From positions 3,056,294-3,120,293 of the forward strand of contig OW204010.1 in assembly GCA_934047225.1 (NCBI GenBank): a stretch of 64,000 nucleotides of DNA, given 5' to 3'. The notes below the pieces were generated by a model. That model saw nothing but the letters and a program-made list of their open reading frames with translations. It was not told where the DNA came from and ran no database searches. This DNA is from Ypsolopha sequella. Taxonomy: Eukaryota; Arthropoda; Insecta; Lepidoptera; Ypsolophidae. The first letter of the stretch is position 1. Every line of letters starts with the position of its first letter. This document shows, one piece after another, positions 54,531 to 64,000 of this stretch. The position numbers and the translations under genes were made by a program.

Positions 54531-55969
54531 TGTAGCGTAGCAAATTTTATAAGGTGCGGTTATCTCAGAGTTTGTGCATCATTGCTCAAAGTTTTCGCAT
54601 CGTTGTTAGCTTGTTGGGTGTGTTCATGTCAAAGGTTGAGTTGTTGTCGATAAATTTCGATTTTTTTTGTTCGCTGGGTTGGTACGTGTTTCAAGTTGAG
54701 TGGATTGACATGAGTTCGTTCACTTGGTTTGTGCGAGTTTCGTTTCCGATGGATGCTCGGCGAGTGTTTTAGCTGTTGGGTCGTGTTTTGTTTTTTATCA
54801 TCATTATCTATATTTATCATTTTCATCATGGCGGTTTGGCCAAAACGAGTTGTTGAAAGTCTTAAAGAAGAATTATATGAAATTGGATTGATGGATTAAA
54901 AAGGAATTTTTGGCTGGGATGGAGGGAGATCTGATCTATTGTCAGGTCATGGGTTGTTGTTTTCGCTACTTCTTTGTCCTGGTGGCTGAGTGATGGCAGC
55001 CGCGTGGTTGAATCGTGGTCAAGCTCCCTTTTGTTAGCGAGGTTGGACCAACGGAATCGCCGGGTTGGAGTTCATTCACCCTAAGTTGGACAGCGGATGG
55101 CGTGCCAGTTCTGGTAGAAAATGTTGGCGAATTACAAGTATGTGACGTAGGTTTTAATTTTAACCTCGCATTATAAAAGATGGCTTGGACGGAATGTTTC
55201 CAGGACACTTAGATTTATGATCTTTTCTAAACAAAGTGTTAAATTCTTCTTTCTGTTTCATCTGGATAACCTAAAATGTAAAATTTCATTGTTCCGTAAT
55301 TTTCCCTGGTAAAACTGGATGGTGAACCAGACGTCTTATTCAAAAGCGTATGTCGACAAATATTATTACGATGGATTCACGGCTCCACTGAGCTAGATTT
55401 GTTTGGAAATTATTTTCCTTGTTTTTTCAAGTTTTCTTACTCTTAAAAATTTTTTCTTTTTTTAATGTAGATTCACAAGATTCAATGTAATATAGTTACC
55501 TGTGGTTAAGGCGGTACCTAACCCCACCAGTTTATTCACTTAAAGGTTTTAGTAATGACTTGGCAGAATTTATTCCAATGTAATATTGCTACCTGATGTT
55601 AAGGCGGTACCTGACACAACTATTTGATGTTCTAAAAGTTTTAGTAATGACTTGGCAGAATTTGTTCTAATGTAATATTGCTACCTGAAGTTAAGGCGGT
55701 ACCTGACACAACTATTTGATGTTCTAAAAGTTTTAATAATGACTTGGCAAAATTTTGTAACAATGTAATATTGTCAATTACATCTTCAGTCTTGTGAAAT
55801 TATACATATTTTTGATAAAGTTAAATACACTTAATTGTAAAGTACCTCGAAGTTTTCTTCAGAACCTTTTTCCAACTATTAGGTTACAATTAGGTCACTT
55901 TTTAACTTTATTTGTAAGAGGCACGACTGGTGGAAAAGACCGGGTACCAGCCGGTTGTGCCACTTTACA
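54531..55969. mobile_element. Solo LTR copy 2, inside LINE-5
   Basis: 1,439 bp, beginning TGTAGCGTAGC and ending CCACTTTACA, flanked by CTTT at 54527-54530 and 55970-55973. It is colinear with 12910-14353 (shared cgactggtggaaaagaccgg near both right ends). It contains three tandem blocks of about 93 bp starting near 55483, 55576 and 55669. No coding frame with a domain is seen. Confidence 0.8.
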
Positions 55970-56180
55970 CTTTCAATACCTGTATTCTTAAGATAAGCCC
56001 CAACGTCCTTCTAACATGTTCTTGTTAAAAACTCCTGTACACAACACTGGGGCTTACAGAAAATCATATAATGTTACAGCAATTGGACTGTAGAACTCAT
56101 TACCGCACAGTATTCGTAATTGTCCCACCAAGAGCCTTTTCAAGAAAAAGCTAAAAGAGCACTACCTCTCACTGTCATAG
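55970..56180 (+). pseudogene. LINE-5, part 2: RT C-terminus
   Basis: After the solo LTR the LINE continues. A recognisable C-terminal block, NSLPHSIRNCPTKSLFKKKL, lies at about 56094-56155 and ends LKEHYLSLS with TAG 56178-56180. A short frameshifted stretch precedes it. The block is the usual end of Jockey/CR1-group RT proteins. Confidence 0.65.
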
Positions 56181-56265
56181 TAAATAGGTAAGTTTATGTA
56201 TACTTTATATTTATTATGGGTAGGTAAGTATATTATAACTATGTATGTATATTTTGTTTAGGTAT

Positions 56266-56267
56266 CG

Positions 56268-56318
<51 letters not shown>

Positions 56319-56320
56319 TA

Positions 56321-56352
<32 letters not shown>
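56266..56352. repeat. (AT)n microsatellite
   Basis: Two long TATATA runs separated by taattatataatta. They border the left arm of the Penelope-like inverted repeat. Confidence 0.9.
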
Positions 56353-56356
<4 letters not shown>

Positions 56357-56423
56357 TATAATTTTTTATATATCTGTTTTACTTCACATAAATACAAACA
56401 CTTAAATGGTTTTAGTCGCTATA

Positions 56424-56453
56424 TTTCGACCCCTCAGTGGGGCCGTCGTCAGG
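56424..56453 (-). ncRNA. Hammerhead-like ribozyme core, left arm
   Basis: Mirror of 61375-61404. It reads CTGACGA instead of CTGATGA, a change at the one core position that tolerates any base (CUGANGA); the loop is ACTGA. Stem II and GAAA are kept. Confidence 0.4.
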
Positions 56454-56701
56454 CGAATAGGAAAAAATATTATATGACATATATGTATAGGTATTTGAAG
56501 TAAGAAAACCGCTGACATCTATTGATATAAAAATATAAAAAAGTATACTATAAATCATGAACCAGACTTTTTGAGGGAGAATTTGGTCAGCCGGCGCTAG
56601 GTGGCGTTATCATACAGAGTGCTTTGATTCTGAATATTATGTTATATAAAAAATAAATATAAAATAAACAAATAATAATAATAAACTGTAAATTTGGATT
56701 T

Positions 56702-56786
56702 GTCAGTCAGTCAAGTCAGTCAGTTAGTCAGTCAGTCAGTCAGTCAGTCAGTCAGTCAGTCAGTCAGTCAGTCAGTCAGTCAGTCA
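56702..56786. repeat. (CAGT)n microsatellite, left arm
   Basis: Tetranucleotide run directly after the stop codon of the left copy (in its own sense). The length equals that of the mirrored run at 61042-61126, including the irregular TCAAGTC and TTAG units. Confidence 0.9.
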
Positions 56787-58903
56787 GTGTTGTTTGTTCA
56801 GTCCAGGTCCATAATGAGCTCCAAGTGACCATATGAATGATGTCTCCCATGTCCGTAATTCAATGTCGGTTAATGGAGGCGTGAATGATTTAATGATACG
56901 TAGGGTGAAACAGTCGTTAAAGGTCTGGTTGTGGAGTCGCGTGTGTGTAGGTATGGGAAGAATGTTGTTTGGTATGCGATCTGCTGTGTGTCGGTGTTGG
57001 TTCATTCGTTTGTGTATTGGGTTCTTGGTTTCACCTACGTAGAATGCCGGGCAATGACGGCATTCTAGTAGGTAAATGCAGTTGCTGGTTTTGCATGATG
57101 TATTAGGCTGTGTTTTGTATGTGTTTGATGTGTGGTGAGTGTTGATATGTGTAGCTGTGTTAATAATGGGACATGTTTTGCACCGAGGCTGTCGGCAAGG
57201 AGCTGTACCAGGTGATGAGTTGATGAGATTGATGGGTTGTGTTGTTTTTGTTTTACTGAATATGTGTCTGAGGTTTTGGTTTTGTCTGTAACAAATTTTT
57301 GGATTAGCGGGTAGTAGATTTTGGGTTTCGTTGTGTTGTCTGAGAATTGGAAGGGATTCTTTAATAAGTGATCTGAGTTTGTGACTGCCGTGGAAGTAAG
57401 TGGTGATGAGACGCGTTTGGTTGGTTGTGTTTATGTTCTTGTTTTGTCTGTAAAAGTGTGGTCTGTGGTGTAAGTGTTTTTGGAGAAAGTGGTTTGGATA
57501 GTTTCGTTTGGAGAGAGCATTGTGGATTTTGTTATGGTAGTAATTAAGTGCATTTTGATTGTTGCAAATTCGGTGCCCGCGGAGTGAAAGTGAATATGGT
57601 GTTGATTTTTTAATGTGAGCTGGATGGCAGCTATTGAAGTCCAAATATTGCAGTTTGTTAGTTGGTTTGAAGTGTACAGCGGTCTGGATGTGGTTGTTTT
57701 CGTCAATGGAAATGTCTACGTCTAGGAATGTAATTTTGTCAGCTGAGATGATTTGGGTGAATTTCAGTGAGCTGCAGTCGTTTAGTCGGTTTAGAAAAAG
57801 TGTCAATGATTCCCTGTTGTGCGGCCAGATCATGAAAATATCGTCGATAAATCTTTTTCAAATAATGGGCTGCAACGGTTCCGAGGCTAAAAAGTTGGTT
57901 TCTATGGACGACATGAAAATATTCGCATAGCTTGGAGCCACCCGGGTCCCCATGGCTGTACCTTTTGTTTGATGATAAAATTTGTGTTCGAAACTGAAGA
58001 AGTTGTTTTTTAGTATTATTTCCGAAAGTTTAATAATGAAGTTTGTGGACGGTTGATGTGGTAATGCACGGTCATTTAGAGCAGTGCGCAGGGATGAGAG
58101 GCCAGCGTCGTGAGGAATATTGGTATAGAGAGAGACAACGTCTATGGTCACTAGTAAATATTTTGTATTTGAAGGCAGTTGTATAGAGTGAATGATTTCA
58201 AGGAAGTGTTTTGTATCTTTTATGTATGATGGAATGGTTTTTATGAGTGGCTGGAGGTGAAAATCTACAAATGCTGATATATTTTCGGTTGGTGCGTTGT
58301 ATGATGCTACAATTGGTCGTCCTGGGTTGTTTTGTTTATGTACTTTCGGTAGCATATAGAAGTGAGGTGTCCTAGGGTGGCTCGGCAGCATTAGTGTCAT
58401 GTCAGCTTCGGAAAGACCTTCTGCCGCGCCATCTGTGTCCAACGTACTCTTGATAATTTCAATGACCTGGTCGCATGGATCACTTGGAACTGGCGAGTAA
58501 AATGTCAGGTTGGTTAGCTGTCTGTGTCCTTCATTGATATAGTCAGTTTTGTCCATGATTACCGTCGCGGAGCCCTTATCAGCGGGTAAAATAATTATGT
58601 TCTCGTTGTTTTTTAATTTTTTCAGAGAATGTCTTTCAGTTTGTGTCAAATTTTCAGTTTGGTCTTGTAAATTGTTGATGTAGTTGTCTTTAGATAATTT
58701 GGCGAAAATGTTGGTTAGGAATATTTCTAGCGGGTGATTTGGAGGTAGTTGCGGTGGTTCATTTAACGAGTTCGGTTTGAATTTTTGGAGCGCTGGATTT
58801 ATGTTATTTTGTCTATTATGTTGATGAGTTGTCCAATAGTGTTTCCACTTTAGTTTCCGACCAAATCGAACGAAATCATTAACTAGTTTGATCCTATCAA
58901 TTT
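56784..58903 (-). pseudogene. Penelope-like RT and GIY-YIG endonuclease (left copy)
   Basis: Penelope-like elements copy their RNA with an RT related to telomerase and cut DNA with a GIY-YIG nuclease. RT motifs in order: IIILPADKGSATVIMDKTDY, PHFYMLPKVHKQNNPGRPIV, TIDVVSLYTNIPH, KGTAMGTRVAPSYANIFM and FIDDIF (catalytic). The C-terminus has YLLECRHCPAFYVGET followed by KRMNQHRHTADR, the GIY-YIG nuclease with its Cys/His-rich approach. A TGA at 57858-57860 falls ten bases before FIDDIF, inside the RT, where Trp is usual. The N-terminus is truncated: the coding frame starts at IDRIKLVNDFVRFGRK at the palindrome centre. The frame is otherwise open for about 705 codons. Confidence 0.85.
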
Positions 58904-58924
58904 GATCCTTCTGCCCAACAAAGA

Positions 58925-61044
58925 AAATTGATAGGATCAAACTAGTTAATGATTTCGTTCGATTTGGTCGGAAACTAAAGTGGAAACACTATTGGACAAC
59001 TCATCAACATAATAGACAAAATAACATAAATCCAGCGCTCCAAAAATTCAAACCGAACTCGTTAAATGAACCACCGCAACTACCTCCAAATCACCCGCTA
59101 GAAATATTCCTAACCAACATTTTCGCCAAATTATCTGATGACAACTACATCAACAATTTACAAGACCAAACTGAAAATTTGACACAAACTGAAAGACATT
59201 CTCTGAAAAAATTAAAAAACAACGAGAACATAATTATTTTACCCGCTGATAAGGGCTCCGCGACGGTAATCATGGACAAAACTGACTATATCAATGAAGG
59301 ACACAGACAGCTAACCAACCTGACATTTTACTCGCCAGTTCCAAGTGATCCATGCGACCAGGTCATTGAAATTATCAAGAGTACGTTGGACACAGATGGC
59401 GCGGCAGAAGGTCTTTCCGAAGCTGACATGACACTAATGCTGCCGAGCCACCCTAGGACACCTCACTTCTATATGCTACCGAAAGTACATAAACAAAACA
59501 ACCCAGGACGACCAATTGTAGCATCATACAACGCACCAACCGAAAATATATCAGCATTTGTAGATTTTCACCTCCAGCCACTCATAAAAACCATTCCATC
59601 ATACATAAAAGATACAAAACACTTCCTCGAAATCATTCACTCTATACAACTGCCTTCAAATACAAAATATCTACTAGTGACCATAGACGTTGTCTCTCTC
59701 TATACCAATATTCCTCACGACGCTGGCCTCTCATCCCTGCGCACTGCTCTAAATGACCGTGCATTACCACATCAACCGTCCACAAACTTCATTATTAAAC
59801 TTTCGGAAATAATACTAAAAAACAACTTCTTCAGTTTCGAACACAAATTTTATCATCAAACAAAAGGTACAGCCATGGGGACCCGGGTGGCTCCAAGCTA
59901 TGCGAATATTTTCATGTCGTCCATAGAAACCAACTTTTTAGCCTCGGAACCGTTGCAGCCCATTATTTGAAAAAGATTTATCGACGATATTTTCATGATC
60001 TGGCCGCACAACAGGGAATCATTGACACTTTTTCTAAACCGACTAAACGACTGCAGCTCACTGAAATTCACCCACATCATCTCAGCTGACAAAATTACAT
60101 TCCTAGACGTAGACATTTCCATTGACGAAAACAACCACATCCAGACCGCTGTACACTTCAAACCAACTAACAAACTGCAATATTTGGACTTCAATAGCTG
60201 CCATCCAGCTCACATTAAAAAATCAATACCATATTCACTTTCACTCCGCGGGCACCGAATTTGCAACAATCAAAATGCACTTAATTACTACCATAACAAA
60301 ATCCACAATGCTCTCTCCAAACGAAACTATCCAAACCACTTTCTTCAAAAACACTTACACCACAGACCACACTTTTACAGACAAAACAAGAACATAAACA
60401 CAACCAACCAAACGCGTCTCATCACCACTTACTTCCACGGCAGTCACAAACTCAGATCACTTATTAAAGAATCCCTTCCAATTCTCAGACAACACAACGA
60501 AACCCAAAATCTACTACCCGCTAATCCAAAAATTTGTTACAGACAAAACCAAAACCTCAGACACATATTCAGTAAAACAAAAACAACACAACCCATCAAC
60601 CTCATCAACTCATCACCTGGTACAGCTACTTGCCGACAGCCTCGGTGCAAAACATGTCCCATTATTAACACAGCTACACATATCAGCACTCACCACACAT
60701 CAAACACATACAAAACACAGCCTAATACATCATGCAAAACCAGCAACTGCATTTACCTACTAGAATGCCGTCATTGCCCGGCATTCTACGTAGGTGAAAC
60801 CAAGAACCCAATACACAAACGAATGAACCAACACCGACACACAGCAGATCGCATACCAAACAACATTCTTCCCATACCTACACACACGCGACTCCACAAC
60901 CAGACCTTTAACGACTGTTTCACCCTACGTATCATTAAATCATTCACACCTCCATTAACCGACATTGAATTACGGACATGGGAGACATCATTCATATGGT
61001 CACTTGGAGCTCATTATGGACCTGGACTGAACAAACAACACTGA
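58925..61044 (+). pseudogene. Penelope-like RT and GIY-YIG endonuclease (right copy)
   Basis: It is the same protein as in the left arm, with about five residue differences by eye: Asp for Lys before NYINNLQ, THII for TQII, SIPYS for STPYS, TCRQPRC for PCRQPRC, and ISTHHT for INTHHT. The in-frame TGA before FIDDIF is present at the mirrored place (59968-59970), so both arms inherited it. YTNIPH, KGTAMGTRVAP, FIDDIF and FYVGET are all intact. The frame is open from the palindrome centre to the stop at 61042-61044, except for that TGA. A Met start near 59179 would lose the N-terminal part, so the natural start is probably missing. Confidence 0.85.
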
Positions 61045-61126
61045 CTGACTGACTGACTGACTGACTGACTGACTGACTGACTGACTGACTGACTGACTGA
61101 CTAACTGACTGACTTGACTGACTGAC
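61042..61126. repeat. (GACT)n microsatellite, right arm
   Basis: Mirror of 56702-56786, same length and same irregular units. Confidence 0.9.
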
Positions 61127-61374
61127 AAATCCAAATTTACAGTTTATTATTATTATTTGTTTATTTTATATTTATTTTTTATATAACAAAATATTCAGAA
61201 TCAAAGCACTCTGTATGATAACGCCACCTAGCGCCGGCTGACCAAATTCTCCCTCAAAAAGTCTGGTTCATGATTTATAGTATACTTTTTTATATTTTTA
61301 TATCAATAGATGTCAGCGGTTTTCTTACTTCAAATACCTATACATATATGTCATATAATATTTTTTCCTATTCG

Positions 61375-61404
61375 CCTGATGACGGCCCCACCGAGGGGTC
61401 GAAA
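61375..61404 (+). ncRNA. Hammerhead-like ribozyme core, right arm
   Basis: CTGATGA (61376-61382) is followed by a hairpin (GGCCCC pairing with GGGGTC, loop ACCGA) and then GAAA (61401-61404). This is the order of the hammerhead core CUGANGA, stem II, GAAA. An extra C lies between CTGATGA and the stem, and stems I and III are not obvious, so activity is uncertain. Hammerhead motifs are published for Penelope-like elements. Confidence 0.4.
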
Positions 61405-62149
61405 TATAGCGACTAAAACCATTTAAGTGTTTGTATTTATGTGAAGTAAAACATATATATAAAAAATAAAAAAAGGCCGTTGAACGGTGTTTTATAAAAA
61501 TATTGTATTAACATAATTATATTATTTAGGATATATCTTTTGTAATACACGTATGTATGATTACTTATTTTAATAAAATTTCCCTTTCCCGCTTAGGTTT
61601 GCTGAAATAAATCTCTTTTTAGAGATAAGCTCGCCTGTGTGCATGTCTTTTAATGTATTATATGTTTTAACTGCTTTTCTGTGTACAATAAAGAATAAAG
61701 AACGCTTTGGTATTTATTCAGGACACTTGAAGTTTTGGTGCGCGGCCCAACTCACCTGACTGCACCGATTCGATTGCATTAAAAAACGAATCATAATAAA
61801 AAAAAGAGACCTCAAATACAATTCCAGTAACCAATAATCATTAACAAAGAAACTCACAAAACGGTGATCAAAGTGAACCTTTTAGTAGTTCGTTCCGTGA
61901 AACCTCAATTTAAAAAATCGTCTCTATTTGAACATTGACGGTGCCCGCTCTGTATTTCTAGTCGTTCACTTAGTAATTAAGTCACACGCTGGAAATATTT
62001 GTATGCAAAATGGATTATTTACAGCCCACTTTTTGTAAGCTCGATCTGGATTTTATTATTAATCAATATTCGTCTCCAGTTTAGTTAATTTTTCGCTTAC
62101 TCAAATTCATACCGCTAAAGTTAATCAGTATTTCATCATCGGTCGCTAA

Positions 62150-62290
62150 GTTCCCTCTTTTAAAGCACAAGTGTCACTCTGATGAATAAATAAATTTGCA
62201 TCCGAATCCGTCGAGTAGTTCTTGAATTTAAACGAAACATACAGACAGACAAAATTGTAAATAAAATAGTTTTGGCCTCGTTATAACAGC
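62150..62290. repeat. Lepidopteran repeat fragment
   Basis: ttgcatccgaatccgtcgag, tagttcttgaatttaaacg and aacatacagacagacaaaat form the pattern (host-wide repeat with ACATACAGACAGAC) I know from many lepidopteran Helitron-like and SINE-like copies. The rest of 61468-62600 is AT-rich with no gene; a run of 18 A lies near 62319. Confidence 0.45.
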
Positions 62291-62611
62291 TTGAGTAATT
62301 TTGGGATCAAATCCATCCAAAAAAAAAAAAAAAAAACGGTTTTTGTGTGTAATAAGTCTAATAACCCATTTCATTAAAGATTTCGCAAAACTATTCAATT
62401 TACAAACATGAATTCTTTACTACTTTATTATTATTAAAGTTGTCGAGGACTAAGTGATTAACATATACCTTCATAATGCTTGGGCAGTATGAAAAAAAAG
62501 TATTTCTTTTGTTTATTCATTAATATTAAAACAATAAAAAATAGATTTTAACTAATACATAAACAAAAGAAATAAAGCTTAAAAAAGTGAAATATAATAT
62601 ATATTTAAAAC

Positions 62612-62645
62612 TTTCACGTGAGCGAAACTGCGGGCAAAAGCTGGT
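62612..62645 (+). repeat. Diverged Helitron-like 3' end
   Basis: cacgtgagcgaaactgcggg followed by caaaagctggt resembles the end of the element at 21-1045 (gggcgaagccgcgggcaaat then gctag). The terminal CTAG has become CTGG and the hairpin is decayed. Confidence 0.4.
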
Positions 62646-63559
62646 AATTAATATTCTGTTTTTTTTTTTCTAAAAAGTTATATAAAAGATAGATAAAAAA
62701 ATGTTTACTTTATTCCCCTTAATGCAGAATTCCTTGTGTACATTGATCATGCACAGATTTTTTTTGGTTTCTTTTCGTTTATCATGACGTTTTCCACCGG
62801 CAAACTGCAATTATAAAAAAAAAATATTGCCATCTACTAGACTCCTTTAAAAAATGAACAAAATCATCACGAAATGAATTTCCAAGAGGCGTCTGAGATG
62901 TTTCTGAATGTAGAAATAAACACAAGGTAACTTGTGACGTATTTACTCTAGAAAAAGTTAATAAAGCATTCATGGGAAATACCATTCTATTTAACGATAA
63001 TATTATACCAAAAGAAAATTAGGACTCTCCCTTTGTACATTTAGGTTTTATGTAAATGAGATATTTTTACTCGAAACCTATTACACTGTTTGTGATTACT
63101 TAAATGATAAGTAAGCATGCCTCCTATGCATCCTATTTAGGCTCCAGTCTAAAGGATATCGAGTTTTGGTAAGATTCAATATATTTTTTATTTATATGCG
63201 CCTAGAATATTAATTGAAATTTGGTTTCAAAAAAAAGGACGGCTTATGTAGAACGGTTCTTATTATTTTCATTAATTAATTTAGTAATTTACCTAACTAA
63301 AACAGGCACCAAACATGTCTCTGTTTTCAATTATTACGGTGGATATTTGTCTAAATGCTTTGAATTCAAAGACAGGTCTGGATCCACATATTTGTACAGG
63401 GGGTGCAAAGGGCTGATTTGGCGCCCTTGTGAAAAAAAACTACCGTGTGAGCATTATACATCAAAAAATTTAGCAAAAAATTAAATAAACAAAATTTTAT
63501 TTTCCTACACTTTTTTTCCGCAAAATCATCTATTATATCGTCATAATTCAAATTATTAT

Positions 63560-63751
63560 TCAAACAATCAACATGTTGGATCTGATCCAGCGATTATTTC
63601 CTCCACTACTTGAACATGTAACTGTTTTTATATGAAGCTTTGATACCAGAGCGCACCCTGACCGACGTGCGCGACTCAGTCCTATTGCAAGAACAATGAC
63701 GGCAAAACTTATGAGAGCGAAGTGGCTTTTGCCGCCCCCTGGCCTTGCCAC
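63560..63751 (-). CDS. Signal-peptide-like frame, possible host first coding exon
   Basis: On the minus strand an ATG at 63749-63751 opens MARPGGGKSHFALISFAVIV, then LAIGLSRA: a short basic N-region and a hydrophobic core of about 15 residues ending in Ser-x-Ala, as in a secretory signal. The frame runs to a stop at 63560-63562, but a coding exon would end earlier at a donor such as CTCTG|GTATCA (exon end about 63647). A possible acceptor (AATTATAG) lies about 95 bp upstream. It is on the strand of the FN3 exons and about 11 kb upstream of them. An overlapping frame in the same DNA is basic and lacks a domain. The call is weak. Confidence 0.25.
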   Translation of the reverse strand: MARPGGGKSHFALISFAVIVLAIGLSRARRSGCALVSKLHIKTVTCSSSGGNNRWIRSNMLIV

Positions 63752-63992
63752 CCGCCCGCAAGTGCAACCCCCTAGGTCCGGGCTTGTTCCGTGCCACTTC
63801 TTTTTGTAATGGTTTCCTTTCCTTCATTAGGATGTCTCAATTTGTGCAAATTTTCTATAATTTGACCACCAATAAACGTTATGGTTACAAATTACTTTCT
63901 AACGAACAACGATGAAGTAAATAATCAGGTACGTAATTAATACAAATTCGAAACTTTTTCTGAGAAAATTAAAACAAAGTTAACAAAGATAA

Positions 63993-64000
63993 ACTTACCG
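63993..64000 (-). promoter_or_regulatory. Consensus splice donor at the window edge
   Basis: The minus strand reads CG|GTAAGTTTATC at the very end of the window. GTAAGT is a full-consensus donor, so an exon probably ends at 63999 and continues beyond the window. It could be an upstream exon of the FN3 gene. Confidence 0.4.

Larger units (their letters stand above)
56361..58903 (-). mobile_element. Penelope-like element, left arm (minus)
   Basis: This 2,543-bp arm is the reverse complement of 58925-61467 with only scattered substitutions and no length change found. It contains an RT followed by a GIY-YIG endonuclease on the minus strand, a GTCA/CAGT microsatellite and a hammerhead-like core. 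The 5' end is cut at the centre of the palindrome. Confidence 0.9.
58925..61467 (+). mobile_element. Penelope-like element, right arm (plus)
   Basis: Mirror copy of 56361-58903. The 21-bp spacer between the arms is 58904-58924. Paired positions add to 117828 throughout (for example the stop codons 56784 and 61044), so the arms have no net indels. The two copies meet head to head at the same truncated 5' codon. Confidence 0.9.

Noticed and set aside
63221..63484. Cys-containing 87-codon plus-strand frame
   Set aside because: It opens at TTG with no ATG, has no recognised domain and lies in AT-rich DNA; an exon after AAAACAG at about 63304 is possible but has no second support.

Overview
The window reads as a stretch of a moth or butterfly (Lepidoptera) genome. 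It is AT-rich and intron-bearing, and almost wholly built of transposable elements. The lepidopteran assignment is an inference from repeat families: a Helitron-like element ending in a CTAG terminus, several interspersed repeats with the GGTTCCGTACCC-type end, non-LTR elements whose ORF1 ends in a baculovirus-FP-like domain, and BEL/Pao, Gypsy-like and Penelope-like elements. No bacterial-style operon, rRNA, intact tRNA or CRISPR array is visible.

Host gene. Three minus-strand exons look like parts of one host gene: a 51-bp exon (52197-52247) and two fibronectin-type-III-like exons (50573-50929 and 8084-8377). Each has AG and GT borders and each is phase 1 at both ends, so they join in frame. 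If they belong together, the intron between the last two is about 42.2 kb and is filled with nested elements. A strong splice donor at 63993-64000 and a signal-peptide-like reading frame at 63560-63751, also on the minus strand, may be upstream exons. A small two-exon gene candidate lies on the plus strand at 1562-2402.

Layout. 21-1045 Helitron-like element. 2755-7620 decayed non-LTR element (LINE-1, minus). 8084-8377 host exon. 9215-17768 a LINE fragment (LINE-2) split by a BEL/Pao element (element C, 9746-17536), itself split by a solo LTR (12910-14353). 18781-32457 a BEL/Pao copy (element B, plus), split first by a sister BEL/Pao copy in opposite orientation (element A, 18948-24360, LTRs identical by eye) and then by an apparently intact LINE (LINE-3, 26593-31499). 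33127-33656 a 68-bp tandem repeat. 34636-38241 LINE-4 with an intact ORF2, running directly into a 3-kb, 29-bp satellite (38242-41249). 41643-42191 solo LTR. 43597-50508 a Gypsy-like LTR element containing a 55-bp minisatellite of about 35 units. 50573-52247 host exons. 53040-56180 LINE-5 split by a second copy of the 1.44-kb solo LTR. 56361-61467 two Penelope-like elements head to head as a near-perfect 2.54-kb inverted repeat. The rest is AT-rich sequence with repeat debris.

How parts fit. Target-site duplications were readable by eye for nearly every insertion, so the order of nesting can be reconstructed. Elements A and B share the same large internal deletions (no reverse transcriptase), yet A has identical LTRs, which suggests a non-autonomous lineage mobilised in trans. 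All family calls rest on motif reading without database searches.
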